Assembly: GCF_964204645.1 (NCBI RefSeq)
Contig: NC_134029.1
Location: forward strand, 20,788,450 to 20,852,449
DNA length: 64,000 bases
Direction of reading: 5' to 3'
Source of the DNA: Tubulanus polymorphus
Taxonomy: Eukaryota; Nemertea; Palaeonemertea; Tubulaniformes; Tubulanidae
Both the position numbers and the translations under genes were made by a program. The notes beneath the pieces were generated by a model. It worked only from the letters and a program-made list of their open reading frames with translations, did no database searches and was not told the DNA's origin. Shown one piece after another: positions 48,484 through 59,726 of this stretch; the stretch's first letter is position 1; each line of letters opens with the position of its first letter.

Positions 48484-48855
48484 ATGATCTTCTTTTCGAT
48501 AAAACAAAGCGTCAAATGTAGTTATGTTGGAGTAATTTCTTCATTCAGGATTTGGTCGCACTATGTATCAACAGAAACCGATGTTACGCAAAATGTATAC
48601 CGGCAGAAACCGATATGCAGTTTTTTCCTAGGTATGAATATACCAGAAGACAAGACTGGATTTTTGGGTGTTTTCCGATCCGTTGCTGATAGTCGAGAAA
48701 CCAAAAACGTTTTAGAATCTAATCACAGATCGAAATCGACTTACAAAAATTGCATTGTTTTATTCAAATACGGCCGGGAGGTAAGGAAAGCTGATTTTAG
48801 TACGGAATTCTCTACGAGCCGGTTCGAAATCGATCGTCTGGATATTCACGCTTGA
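48484..48855 (+). CDS. Small hypothetical protein, 123 residues, next to CCNK promoter
   Basis: One open frame starts about 280 bases from the CCNK start, in divergent orientation. It encodes MIFFSIKQSVKCSYVGVISS, then a basic/polar part, then GFLGVFRSVADSRETKN and YGREVRKADFSTEF. It has no domain I recognise. The N-terminus has basic and hydrophobic residues with few acids and could be a mitochondrial presequence. A 124-codon open frame is rather long for this AT-rich DNA but not decisive, and no poly(A) signal follows within 250 bases. It could equally be part of the CCNK 5' region. Confidence 0.35.
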   Translation: MIFFSIKQSVKCSYVGVISSFRIWSHYVSTETDVTQNVYRQKPICSFFLGMNIPEDKTGFLGVFRSVADSRETKNVLESNHRSKSTYKNCIVLFKYGREVRKADFSTEFSTSRFEIDRLDIHA

Positions 48856-49001
48856 TGGCTTTTTCAGTGTGCTCAAACTTTCCCAACCTTCAACCTGAAT
48901 CAAGATAGCCACTGCAAAAAGAAACCGCAGTCGTTCATTTGGCCGTAAAAAGCAGTGCCGACTCTGGCTCTGATAGCAAAAGTCTGGATGGGGTTCTACC
49001 C

Positions 49002-49053
49002 ACCTACGAGCAATTATGTGATAATGCAGATAATTAAGATAATTGCTCGTAGT
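49002..49053. repeat. Second copy of the CTACGAGCAATTAT hairpin
   Basis: ACCTACGAGCAATTA at 49002-49016 pairs with AATTGCTCGTAGT at 49041-49053 around an AT-rich 24-base loop. The arm is the same as in the hairpin at 8928-8968. Confidence 0.8.
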
Positions 49054-49106
49054 ACCCACGAAGACCAGTGAAAAAAAAACTACGTGGGTGCATCAGAAAA
49101 GTAACT

Positions 49107-49112
49107 TTATTT
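49107..49112 (-). promoter_or_regulatory. Poly(A) signal, probable end of the 365-residue gene
   Basis: AATAAA on the minus strand about 320 bases past the stop codon at 49432, a normal 3' UTR length. Confidence 0.45.
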
Positions 49113-49431
49113 CCTCTGTCAATAGAGGATAATTAGATAACAATATTTACAGGACACATGACATGTTGTAACAGACATGGACATTTTCGCATGAACGCAG
49201 TCAGCTTTGCGGTATTGCAACTGCTCTGATGCAATCCAAACCCTAATTGGGTTCATAAGTCTATCTTATTTGGACCCATTGAATACCAAATAAGTTTCAC
49301 TCCAACAAAAGGCAAACAAAATGTTGAACGGCAGATATTTGGGAATCATTTTAAACAAGTATATGTGATTAACTATGTATTAAACACGGCAATTGAATAT
49401 AATCATTTAAATTCTCATTAGAAATGAGTGA

Positions 49432-50529
49432 TCACAATAAAGTTTCATTAATCTGAACTTGTGGCAGCGGTGTTTTGATTGTTCGGCCATTCTCTGGAAT
49501 CAGCTGCAACCTGCCGGTGCGCGGTCGATCACCCGAACCGGTATCGACCGAACGACGCTTCTCCAGACGATAGTCTATCGACCTTCGATCAAAACGATCG
49601 CCGCCGGCTCGGCCGGGGTTGAAAGTCAAATCGATTCGAGAACTCGCACGCGAAGGTGTTAGAAACAAATCGGCCCCGGTACCGGATCGCGATCTAGTCG
49701 ACAATCTGCTACTAGACCTGTTAAACAGACGACTGCGATTAATATCGGGGAATTCAATCAAAGAGGCGAGATCGTCCTCCTGCTCAGCCCACAGCGAACT
49801 AGAGGCATCGTAGCCGTCTAACTGGAAAAACTGAAGACCCATCACCAGGTCTCTGATATCGCTACTGTCCGGGCGTGTCGGGTGTCTCATCCATTCGGGA
49901 TCAGATCTTTTTCTGAATAAATCTACAGCTACTGACCATCGGAACATGTACCGAATTTTCTCTTGCGGGAAAAGCGATTGTCGCCCAGATGAGTCGCCAC
50001 CTAAACTATCCGAAAGCGGTGTCGCTTTACCCGTCCATTTTGCATCCCTCGGAGTTTTCCCGCCTTTCACTAACTCCGGTAATTTAGTCCCGTTCTTGAT
50101 CTTTTCTTTACCTTTCTTTTGTTGGCCCTTCGCGGCCGTGTCTTTTTTCGATTTTTGTTTCGGCACGTTTTTCTTCTTTTTCTGGTCTTTCATTTTCCTC
50201 GATTTCTGCGTAGGGATCCTAACGCTGCGATTCGATTGAGCGATGCTTCGCGTCGAAAAGCGAGATCGATTCGATACGCGACTGATTCCGGACACCACCG
50301 AAGTACGTTTTCTCGAGAAACGTTTGATCAGATTGCGAAAGTCGTTGGAATATTCGGTTTCGTCGTCGGAAGATTCTTCCTCCGGTGGACCTTCCACCCA
50401 TTCGCGTATATCGGCGATATTTTTCAAGAAGTCGGTGTGTAGAGTTTTGCGAAATGAAGAACTGTCTAGACTTTTCGACAGCTTCGCATCGCAGACAATG
50501 CTGTTTCGCAGATGCGGTAGCTTGAACAT
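49432..50529 (-). CDS. Uncharacterised basic Ser/Arg/Lys-rich protein, 365 residues
   Basis: A single uninterrupted frame with G+C well above the flanks. The ATG at 50529 lies 35 bases after a good acceptor (TATTTTTTTCAG), so an upstream 5' UTR exon is likely. The protein has an N-terminal region with an acidic block (FLKNIADIREWVEGPPEEES), then a long Lys/Arg-rich stretch (KDQKKKKNVPKQKSKKDTAA) that could be a nuclear or nucleolar signal. Next is a short ordered-looking centre (EKIRYMFRWSVAVDLFRKRS and DIRDLVMGLQFFQLDGYDAS), and finally an Arg/Ser/Asp-rich tail (SRLSTRSRSGTGADLFLTPS). No signal peptide or membrane segment is seen. I recognise no family; a lineage-specific or fast-evolving protein is possible. 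Coding status rests on the length of the frame, base composition and splice context. Confidence 0.75.
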   Translation of the reverse strand: MFKLPHLRNSIVCDAKLSKSLDSSSFRKTLHTDFLKNIADIREWVEGPPEEESSDDETEYSNDFRNLIKRFSRKRTSVVSGISRVSNRSRFSTRSIAQSNRSVRIPTQKSRKMKDQKKKKNVPKQKSKKDTAAKGQQKKGKEKIKNGTKLPELVKGGKTPRDAKWTGKATPLSDSLGGDSSGRQSLFPQEKIRYMFRWSVAVDLFRKRSDPEWMRHPTRPDSSDIRDLVMGLQFFQLDGYDASSSLWAEQEDDLASLIEFPDINRSRLFNRSSSRLSTRSRSGTGADLFLTPSRASSRIDLTFNPGRAGGDRFDRRSIDYRLEKRRSVDTGSGDRPRTGRLQLIPENGRTIKTPLPQVQINETLL

Positions 50530-50564
50530 TGTTCCGAGTGTTTACCGAAGCGATTCTTCAGCTG

Positions 50565-50790
50565 AAAAAAATAAAAGATCGAATTAGCGGTATTTTTTAA
50601 AACCAAGGTATAATCTCATTAATTGACCCTTGGTTCTTCGACTGAAAAATTGAAAATCGAATTATCAGTATTTTTTAAAACCAAGGTATAATCCTATTAA
50701 TTGACCTTTGGTTCTTCGACTGAAAAATTGAAAATCAGTATTTTCAAAAATTAAGCATAATCCCATTAATTGACCTTTCACATATATACA
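50565..50790. repeat. Three tandem units of about 75-78 bp beside a splice acceptor
   Basis: Units share CGAATTA, CAGTATTTTTTAAAACCAAG, GTATAAT, CATTAATTGACC and TTGGTTCTTCGACTGAAAAA. The first unit contains the exon edge and acceptor of the 365-residue gene (TTCAGCTGAAAAA), so the splice site itself is part of the repeat. The third unit is truncated and diverged. Confidence 0.8.
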
Positions 50791-50794
50791 AACA

Positions 50795-53700
50795 AAGAAG
50801 CAACTTTAATAGTTCTCTCAAATAAAATCACCAGTGCAAAACGACCAAATTAAAGCTCACACGAATAGAGAAAGGATTAGTTTGCAATTTGTTGTTGATC
50901 CGGATACAGAATATATCAATTAAATCCACTTACAAATAAGCAAATCACGTATACATTTACATTTCCCATTTTTAACTGCTCTTGCCTTGTACGCTCTTAC
51001 ATCGAACTCGAATTGACGAAAATGAAAAGGGTTTCTTATATTCTACATATAATAACCGCACTTCACGTGAAGCCATTTTGATAGTAATTTAACTGAAATT
51101 TCTACATTAGTGTGTTGTACGAAACCGTAGCGTGACAGATTATGTACATTGAGAAGGAAACGTCGAAACAGAAGTTTTCGATCAGCATGCGCAGCTGTGT
51201 GCAGGGCATATCGCAAATAGATTGTTTTAGACCGTGTCACACCATCGTAATGACTACTTATAACTATACAAATTAATAACCGATCGCGAATGCTTCGACC
51301 GGGACCCTCCACGTCTTAAGGTCTCACCCTCCACTTCTTAAGGTATCCTTTTTGATTACTTGGATCCGCCTCCTAGAATTCTGCAGAAATCATTATACTG
51401 AAACAAAATTAACTTTATGTTTAGTACCCCTTCGCGTTCTCATCATAATTTCCCAATGAAAAAAAATTGGATTTGTCCGTCTTGTTTTTCTAGTAACTTG
51501 TAAAAGTTATGTTCATCGTGATTATGTTTTCGTGATTTGCAAAAATGTTATTTTTTTCATTTTCTCCCATCATTTGAATCAAATTCATCACAATTTTCAC
51601 TCCTTTTTAAAATCTATTTTGATTTTTTACCTTCACCCTCCCATTTTTTTCTTGAAAAATCCGCACTCCAAGTAATTAAAAAAGGCCTGAGTAAGATGGT
51701 AGGGCATGCTCCTTCCAGATTCACACAAATGACCCAGTTACCATCAATCTTGTCATCGTGTCAGACACCTCTTTTTCGTAGCATCTCTGACAAATAAATC
51801 ACCACACCCTATTTAAGGACTTTCAAAGCATATTCATCTCGCATTGAGACGTACCGATGCGATCTTTGCGATGATACATTTCAACCGATGAACAGAGCGT
51901 GAAAAATGTCTAAGAAAAATCACGAACAGCCAAGTATAAGACTTTTTCTACGATTTCTGTAGAACCTATAGATTATATCGAATTTTTCAACATTTTCTAT
52001 TAGATGTCTGGAACGCGAATACGCCCTACTTAAATACACCAACGTGGTGTCAAAATAAACGTGCATGTACTAAACTATGTCTATGTATATAGTGCGATAC
52101 TTAAAAGTTTAATAATCAAAATTCATTACATTTATAAAACATCGTTTGGGATGTTACGAACACTGGCTACCGCTTTTTTGAACTAACGACCTAGAAACAA
52201 ATTCCTGCTAAAGATATTTCCTACCTTCATTATCAGTGCTAAAATTCGACAACTATTCTAACTATTCGTCAAAATCGTCTATTGCGTTTAACGCCTTTTC
52301 GGATCGAATCTCATTAAGAGCGCACCGTACGTATAGATGAGTTATACCGATCAGCGCGCTCGAGACGAACTGAGACACTCGATCCGAAAAACAATCAATC
52401 AACAGACCGCCGTGCTACTGCATAGCTAATTAATTTTATTGCGATCTCCGAAGACCGACACACAATATATACGGATACGATTTCTTCATTTATACGTGCC
52501 ATTAAAATGTCCTCAATCATATATAAATGTATATAGAGAGAGAGACATTTGTTTCCATTTCGAACATAATTTCCACGTCTGCGAGCTCGACCAGCTCGTT
52601 TATTTTACAAGTTTATTCTAATGAAATTATTTATTCGAAAATTTCTTCTCTCGTTATATAGACACATGTACTTCGCTGCGTACAATAGCTCGTTAGTTTC
52701 TATCGTGTCTGTATGTTAGATAATCAATGGGAACTTTTGTAGGTCTTAAAATTCGCTGACAAACATTTCGAAGAATATCGACGTTTAATTCATCATAAAA
52801 TTGACAAAGTTTTCGCCAAAGCGTCTGTGAAGATGATTAATTTTGTGAATTTTAGGAAATTAGATAATCGCATTGCATTTATATCTAGATTTGAATATAT
52901 AGCCTGCTGGATGACAGTTTGGGGTAAGGTTTTAGAATTCATTAACAAACGAAATTCTCACTGACGGCGCCTCATCCGCAGTTGTATGAATAGCAGACGG
53001 TGAACTGATGATTTCGCTTTTGTTTTGATGAATTTAATTTCATGGTTCGTAATGCATTTTTCATGTCACACACAGAAGTGTTAGCAGTAATACGAGCCCT
53101 TCGCGTATGTAATGAATTTGTTAGAATAATGCGGCCTCGGATATAAACGCGTGCGAAATAAACAGACCCGCGTAGAATTAGGTATCCGAAGCGAAAAACT
53201 TTTTTGAAGGGGCATTTATTTTGATACCGGGATGTCATATCCATTCTCAGACAATAGATATTGAAAAACTTGGCGGACACGTGATAATGTATGCACATTT
53301 ATCTTTACCCCTCCTGTATTTTTTCTGCTTAAAACAAACGAACAGCCACGACAGATCGCGACAAAAAAAAATGTAGCAACATTATTTCTAACGTTTCTCA
53401 TCCATATAGACTTGATAATTTCGTAAAAATGGGTTTGAAATGTCATAATTCTATCATTTAATTAATGGAAATATATTGTTTAACCGAAAAAGCTATGTTT
53501 AAAATCAGAGCCAGTATATCTGTATCGTTATTTACCTGAAATTTTCTCGTAGTAGCTTCGCGTCAACCGCGTCGACCGGGTCTCAGCATCCGAGTCTATA
53601 TAAAACTCAGTGCGCTGTTACTAAATTCTTTCATACTGTTATCGATGTTGGCTTATCAAACCATGGTCTCTATGGCAGAAATAATAATTATTTCATGGTT

Positions 53701-54395
53701 TTATGAATTTCTCTAACTTAACGGATCACGAAATTTCCGGCGGCGCCCGCGGTGTATATTCATTAACGGTTTGACGTTAACTGCTCGTATGGCGCGTAAT
53801 ACACGCATGGCAGGTAGTCGGTGAAATATTTGACCCGGGTGAAGATTACTGGATCTGATTTTGTTTTTAGATATATATCTATTCAGAGCACTGTCTACAA
53901 ATAAAGGAAGAAAGACGAGTAAAACACGCGTGGTTAAATAGAACCTGTTTTTGATAAAGTGGGCAAATGGGTCGCGAATTCAAGAAAAAGACAGGTTCTA
54001 CACTAACGAATCATTTCGCCATTTCATAATCACACTTTAATCTACCTCGAAATTATGATCGATGTTTGTACGGCCAATATCCATTCAAATAGGACGCCTC
54101 TATTAGCCAGGCATGTTCATACTAGGAAAAAAATGTTCACGCTTCGGAAAAATCTGCGTCCGGTTTTTAATGTTTACCAAACCTGTATACAGATATTAGT
54201 GACAACCAGGAAGTGCTGCCACTAAAGTCAAATTCAATGAAAATTTATTCATGTTGTTCCTAGTTAAAAATTCACATCTTGGAATCACGCAAGATTTTGT
54301 CGCTAATTTGCCGGTATCTTAAAGGGAATAGGTGCACACATATATTCGGTATTTTCAAAGAAAATTCTACATGCAAAAAAGTTCAGTCTAAAGAG
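50795..54395. other. Noncoding region upstream of ADCY9
   Basis: AT-rich with no recognisable exon; ORFs of 60-110 codons lack domains. It contains the upstream part of the 365-residue gene (any 5' UTR exon and promoter). Palindromic or CpG-containing short stretches at 52300-52400 and 53570-53800 could be regulatory, but I can name no site. Confidence 0.5.
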
Positions 54396-54399
54396 TTAA

Positions 54400-54606
54400 A
54401 CTTGACGGGAGTTTGTATATCGTCTGAACAGCGCGCGTCACGTCGCTCGCTCGCTGCGCTACCGGTAGGCGACAGGTCGTATAATCGTGCGCCAGTACTG
54501 CCTGACGTTCCAGGTACTGTTAATCAGGATCGGTCAGCGCCAGAGTGCACACAGTCGCTATGTCAACTCTACGGTTTAGTCAGTTTTTACACTTCAGCCA
54601 TTGATT
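54400..54606 (+). promoter_or_regulatory. Probable ADCY9 promoter/first noncoding exon
   Basis: A local CpG-rich patch (ACAGCGCGCGTCACGTCGCT, with TCGCTCGCTGCGC) stands out from the AT-rich surroundings and ends at a possible donor GATTG/GTAGGA at 54605-54611. The coding exon has an acceptor TTTTTTTGCAG at about 54890, so a 5' UTR exon must lie upstream and this is the best candidate. Confidence 0.4.
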
Positions 54607-54955
54607 GGTAGGAATAATTTTGATGTCATGTTCTTTCCTCAAATAATAGATTCTGGGTAAGTTGCTAAGTGAATATGTTGTTTATCAAATTTCCTTGTGG
54701 TGGGTGGCAACTCACTACATTCTACATAACCCTTAATTGCTATTTACGGAAGCCAATAAATTTCTCAAAGAATTTTTGTAATGAATAAAAACTAATCAGC
54801 CTTAATTACCAATGACTCATTATGAAAACCGTTGGATTTTTCAAAAATTTCTCTATTACCTACAAATCTATTTTTCGCTTTTTTTTGCAGAAGAGTGTTG
54901 TAATTGTTGTATAGAAGCTGTCTTTGAGTAAGGACTTTGAAAAGAGCGATCGAAA

Positions 54956-56453
54956 ATGGGTGAAGAGGACGGTGCTGTAGTCGGTGTAAGATACACGAAC
55001 AACGGCGGAGATTCGGAAAATCTACAAGTCGAAACGAAATCTCCCGCTAAAAATCGTTTGAAAGGTTCGGCAGTCGGTGACAGCAGCAATATGGACGCCG
55101 CTCAGATTCCCGTTTCGAAGCGCCATCAAATCACGCTGTTCGAACGAGCAGCCGGAAGCTGGTGGAACCCGAAGTTCGATTCTCGCGTTCTCGAAAAGCA
55201 GCACCTGCTCAGCATATTCCCGCAAACGCGACGACGATTTCAATACGCCATGTTTTACATCATCGCGTCGTGCGCCGCTTGGGGCTTGTATTTCGCCCTG
55301 TGTGGCTCGGAAGCGAATTGGTTACTGTTCACGATCGCGTCCGCCGTTATGCTCGCCGTTTCCGTTGTCTTACTCCTCGTCACGTACACGAAATACTACC
55401 GCAAGTTTTATTTGATCGTGTCGATTATGATATCGTTGTTATTGTGCGCCGTATTGTTGGGTTCATTCCATTCTAAAGATCCCGATATTTCGGGTGTCGG
55501 CTCGTTCACGGGGTCGATCGCCCTGATCATAATGATGTACACGGTGATTCCGATGCCGTTGTTTTTGTCGGTTCTCATCGGCGGTTGTTATTCGGTCGGG
55601 TTCGAGGTACTGTCGATTTTTACTCACGGTATGAACGAATCGCAGCTGATCGTCGGGCGTATTCTGATGCACATCTGCATTCACATCATCGGCATACACA
55701 TATTCATCAATTTACAAGCGCGACAACGCAGCACGTTCTGGAAAGTCGGGCAGTCGGTGATGGCACGGCGCGATCTGCTCGTCGAGAAAAAACTCAAAGA
55801 CAAAATGATCTACTCGTTGATGCCGCCGTCGGTCGCGAAGGACGTCATCGAGAAAGCTCGCGGCGACAACGACGAGTCGATCCTGCCGAAGCGTCTGCGC
55901 AATCGCAAGAAAGGCTCGAAGGAGAAAGCGCAGATACGCTTCCGTCCGTTCACGATGTCCAGCATGAACGAGGTGAGCATCCTGTTCGCCGATATCGTCG
56001 GCTTCACGAAAATGAGCTCGAACAAAACGGCCGAACATCTGGTCGGTTTGTTGAACGATTTGTTTGGACGGTTCGACAAGTTGTGCACGGCCAGCGGCTG
56101 CGAGAAGATCAGCACGCTCGGCGATTGCTACTACTGCGTGTCGGGCTGCCCGGAACCGCGACCGGACCACGCCAAGTGCTGCGTCGAAATGGGCCGCGGG
56201 ATGATCGAGGCGATTAAACAGTTCGACGAGGACAACAAGGAGGAGGTGAACATGCGCGTCGGCGTGCACACCGGCACGGTGTTGTGCGGCATCGTCGGCA
56301 CGCGGCGTTTCAAGTTCGACGTCTTCTCGAACGACGTGACGTTCGCGAATCTGATGGAGTCGACCGGACGACCCGGTCGCGTACACGTATCCGAACTCAG
56401 CCTCGAATACTTGGACGATGAATACGAACTCGAAGAAGGCGAACCGGTCGATG
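54956..56453 (+). CDS. ADCY9: Adenylate cyclase type 9, first coding exon (partial gene)
   Basis: The exon encodes 499 residues plus one base and ends at the donor G/GTGAGTAC; the rest of the gene lies beyond the window. After a variable N-terminus comes the AC9-type motif ITLFERAAGSWWNPKFDS and FPQTRRRFQYAMFYI. Six membrane helices follow between about residues 98 and 253, then the C1a catalytic domain: VSILFADIVGFTKMSSNKTA, LLNDLFGRFDKLC, KISTLGDCYYCVSGCPEPRP, NMRVGVHTGTVLCGIVGTRR and FKFDVFSNDVTFANLMESTG. Both metal-binding aspartates (FADIVGF and LGDCYYC) are present. AC9 makes cAMP at the plasma membrane downstream of Gs and, in mammals, is largely forskolin-insensitive. The match to AC9 is closer than to other isoforms (LFERASSRWWDPKFDS-type block). 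The exon is GC-rich and unusually long, carrying the whole first membrane domain and C1a without an intron. Confidence 0.95.
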
Positions 56454-56562
56454 GTGAGTACACGTACTGCATGCACTAATTAACAAATAGTAATTGGTCG
56501 CGCGGCAATAACATCGATTTATACGCCGATAATTGAATAATGAATTATTCATTTTATATACA

Positions 56563-56808
56563 GGACCGGATCCGAGGGGAGGGTGCGGGGGCGCGCACCC
56601 CTTAAAGTGTCAAGTTGCCTGAAAATTTACGAAAAGATGAAAAATATTAAATTGACACCGAAAAAATTTTTAAATCATTCTCAACGGAAATGAGTTATTA
56701 TTCTGTGATGAGCTTTCTTTCCTGTGAATCTTATATCTTTTAATCAATATGGTATGCCCTATTTTCGGGGTGCACCCCTCCCTCTCAGACTTTAGATCGG
56801 CCCCTGAC
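56563..56808. mobile_element. Probable hAT-like non-autonomous element
   Basis: The left end GGACCGGATCCGAGGGGAGG continues to GCGCACCCCTT; the right end inverted is CAGGGGCCGATCTAAAGTCT, continuing to GAGGGAGGGGTGCACCCC. The imperfect inverted repeats enclose AT-rich noncoding sequence, about 246 bp. Type inferred from the CAGGGGCCGAT-like tips, common to hAT MITEs. Confidence 0.5.
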
Positions 56809-57889
56809 GTAAATCGATGCTTAGTTTTATATGCCCTAGGTGTTCTGTATGTTGTCTACATTTCGTTGACATTTCACTAGTCAATCTCGCTGTATACACC
56901 TAGGCCTAGTCGATTCGGTTCAGTAAACATGAATGGCAATTTCAATTTTCACAGTTCTGCGCTGTGAAAAGCTCAGCAAGGTGCATGGGCGACCGGTAAA
57001 CTAAGCAGTACTATTATCTACTACGAGCTACAAGCTGGCCATATTGTGTATAAATAAATATATACAAGAGGCGATAAATGAAATTATTCATGATCAGTTT
57101 ATGATAATATTGCGTTATTTCGAGCGTGGTAAAAAATTTTTCGTCATAAAATCTACACTCCGTAAATATGAATAATGGATTTCCTCTCGAAATAGCCTGA
57201 GCGCCAAGCGACGCGGTTTGTAGGTAGCGTACTAATTGGGTTATTGTTACAGTTTGTCAAATCATGATGTTCAGTTACAATCTATCAAGGGCGCGATTTG
57301 CTGAAAAAACGCTGTTTTTCCAGTACGAAAAAAGTGCTTTCACTAAAACTTTACTCGCGATTATTTGAGAATATTTAGAATGATTAGTCGCGTTATGCTA
57401 CGTATAATGTTGTATTTACGTAACGAATGAATGTGTGATCTCGGGGGCGACTAATGGAGTGGATCGTAATGTTCGACGTCGACGCGATACAAATTGACGG
57501 CGGTTTAGTTTACCGCGTTACGTATAGAAATATTGAATCATCTATCGGCGGTAATTATCGATCGGTATCATCGTTTTGTTCGTTCGTTTCCGCGTACAAA
57601 TATCGCCCGGTTAAAGGTGTGTCGGTGCCCCCCCACTGTGGTGTTGACAAACACCGCGCGCTTTCATTCGCGACTCTCGATCGCCGCCTGCAGTCGTATC
57701 TCCTGGGTGCCCACTGGCCTGGAAAACCTAGAAAACTCAAGGAATCGGAACAATTCGGAAAAAATCAGTGAAATGTCAGGGAATTTGATAAATTTTACCA
57801 AAAACCTCTAAAGCTCAGATATAAATCTAGAAAAAAATGTTAGTGAAAACTCGGGGTAGGCCTACAATTTGACCAATTTTACTGAAAAA

Positions 57890-57985
57890 CCAGTTTTATG
57901 GACTGGTATTACCTTTAACCCGTGGGGTTAATTCAATTCATTTTCAATTGAATTAGCCAGTAATGCCAGTCTATAAAACTGCGCT
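57890..57985. mobile_element. Fold-back element, CCAGTTTTAT family, third copy
   Basis: CCAGTTTTATGGACTGGTAT and the inverse-complement CAGTTTTATAGACTGGCATT flank a palindromic centre (AATTCAATTCATTTTCAATT and GAATTAGCC). The whole element can fold as one hairpin. Confidence 0.65.
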
Positions 57986-58136
57986 CTGGAAATCGTGGAA
58001 TTTGGATAAGGTTATCTGCCACATGTTACTTTATCAATATAAATCACTGAAAAATGAATGAATTGTAACATTTTAAACCTAGAAATTTCTCTGATTCCCT
58101 CGGGGAATTTTGTGGAAAAAGTCAGGGATAACTCGG

Positions 58137-58150
58137 GGGGGGGGGGGGGA
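58137..58150. repeat. Poly(G) run
   Basis: About 14 consecutive G residues. Confidence 0.9.
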
Positions 58151-58586
58151 TTGTGTAATTTGTAGTAAGTAGATTTGCAAATTGGCACCCCAATTTATGT
58201 TAGGAATACAAATCGTAAACATAAGCCTTTATTTAAACGACGGTATTTCTTTGAATAGAAATACCGTTAATGATACCGCGAAAGCCATTAAATTTACAGG
58301 TTATCATGAAATGAACTTCGCGCTGGTGCATTAGTTAATTCACATGTATTAAAAGGAATGCCCTGAACAAATATGCCCATATTAAAGTGTTGTTTTCGTA
58401 TTTGGCCCGATAGTTAGCTTATTTTTAAATTTGTTTTCCAATTCTATGGTCTCCAGTTGAAATTAAAGATTTCAATCTACTGTTCTATGTACACGCAGCG
58501 AGTTGAGCATGTATGACTCGTTGCATATTTATGCGTTAACCAGTCATTTGTTGATAATTCAAATCGTCATCGAATCAATATGAAAT

Positions 58587-58834
58587 CAGGGTTGCCTCGT
58601 ACCCCCGGAAATCGGGGAAAAGTCGGGGCATTTTTTATTTTCGAAGAATAGTCGGGGATGTTTGTTTAGAAAAAGGCTAGAAATAAGGGAAATTCGATTG
58701 TTAGATCGCGCGTAAAATCAAACAGTTTCTGTCTATGTATCGCGTATTTGACTGATCGGATTCTTAGCAGATGAAGTCAGGGAAAACAACGTGCGTGTCA
58801 GGGAAAAAGCAAGTCAGATAAAAGTGGCCATCCT
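58587..58834. mobile_element. TIR element, CAGGGTGGCCAC family, copy 3 (ADCY9 intron)
   Basis: It begins CAGGGTTGCCTCG and ends AAAGTGGCCATCCTG, 248 bp. It shares the internal blocks AAAAAGGCTAGAAAT and TTAGAT..GC..AAAATCAAACA with the copy at 22903. Ends are more diverged than in the other two. Confidence 0.6.
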
Positions 58835-59710
58835 GAAAATGCTGATTGATGAAACGAATTTCCCAGATTTCCCGATTGCCTTCCTTTTAAAGGCTAAAAT
58901 CAAACTCCTCGAAAAACTGGTTCGTTGCTGTTTGTTTTACGGTTGTTGTTGCCATCGTTGTCGCGTCGCAAAACTCATCGATGGATTGATGTCTGGTCGA
59001 TGTAACCCGCCGGCGAGGATTAAAAGACTGCGATGAGTTATCGAAGGATATATTAATTGGCGTTAGCTCCGGGCGACTGCTGCAATACATCGCCCGGTTC
59101 ATTCGCATTAAATTTCTAACGAAGCTACCGCTATATATTAATCGCTTAAATGCGACGTTCCTTCAACAAAGTATTGTTTACGTTTCGCCCATCTAAAAAT
59201 ACACCGATTATGGAAAGTAATGATGTATCGGTTTATTGATTGGTTACTTAGATCAAAGTTTGTCATCGTAGTCCCGCTTTATTCTTAGATCTAGCAGGTT
59301 ATGTGTTCCTGTTGTACATATTTATCTTTTTTTAAGGCCTGTCTAAGGCAGGACTTAAAAGAGAAGTATATCGGTTTTCGGGACTTTTAAATCGGTGATA
59401 ATCTTGATGAAAACTGTAAAATCCCACAATACTAAAAGAAAATATGAGCCCGAAAGGTTTGCTTGAGTTGTTGTTTACGTGTTGTTTATGATTTATTTTC
59501 AACCTTATGACTATAGTGCTAAAAGTCATCTCCAGGCGTAAGGCCTCCCTATAGGACAATATTCCCGATGACTATTGGGATAAGGTCAAAAAGTTTATAA
59601 TAAACTATAGCTGAAAGATTAACTGTAGTTTGAGGAAACCTTTCGGAGTGTTAATCGTTTCATATTTTAGAATTTTACATGGGTGGCTTGTGCGACAATA
59701 GATTCATCCG

Positions 59711-59726
59711 CCCCCCCCCCCCCCCC
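59711..59726. repeat. Poly(C) run
   Basis: About 16 consecutive C residues, then GGAG. Confidence 0.9.

Noticed and set aside
55022-56476. Long minus-strand and alternative-frame ORFs in the ADCY9 exon (254, 210, 113 and 112 codons)
   Set aside because: High GC and strong third-position bias of the ADCY9 exon open the other frames; none has a recognisable domain.
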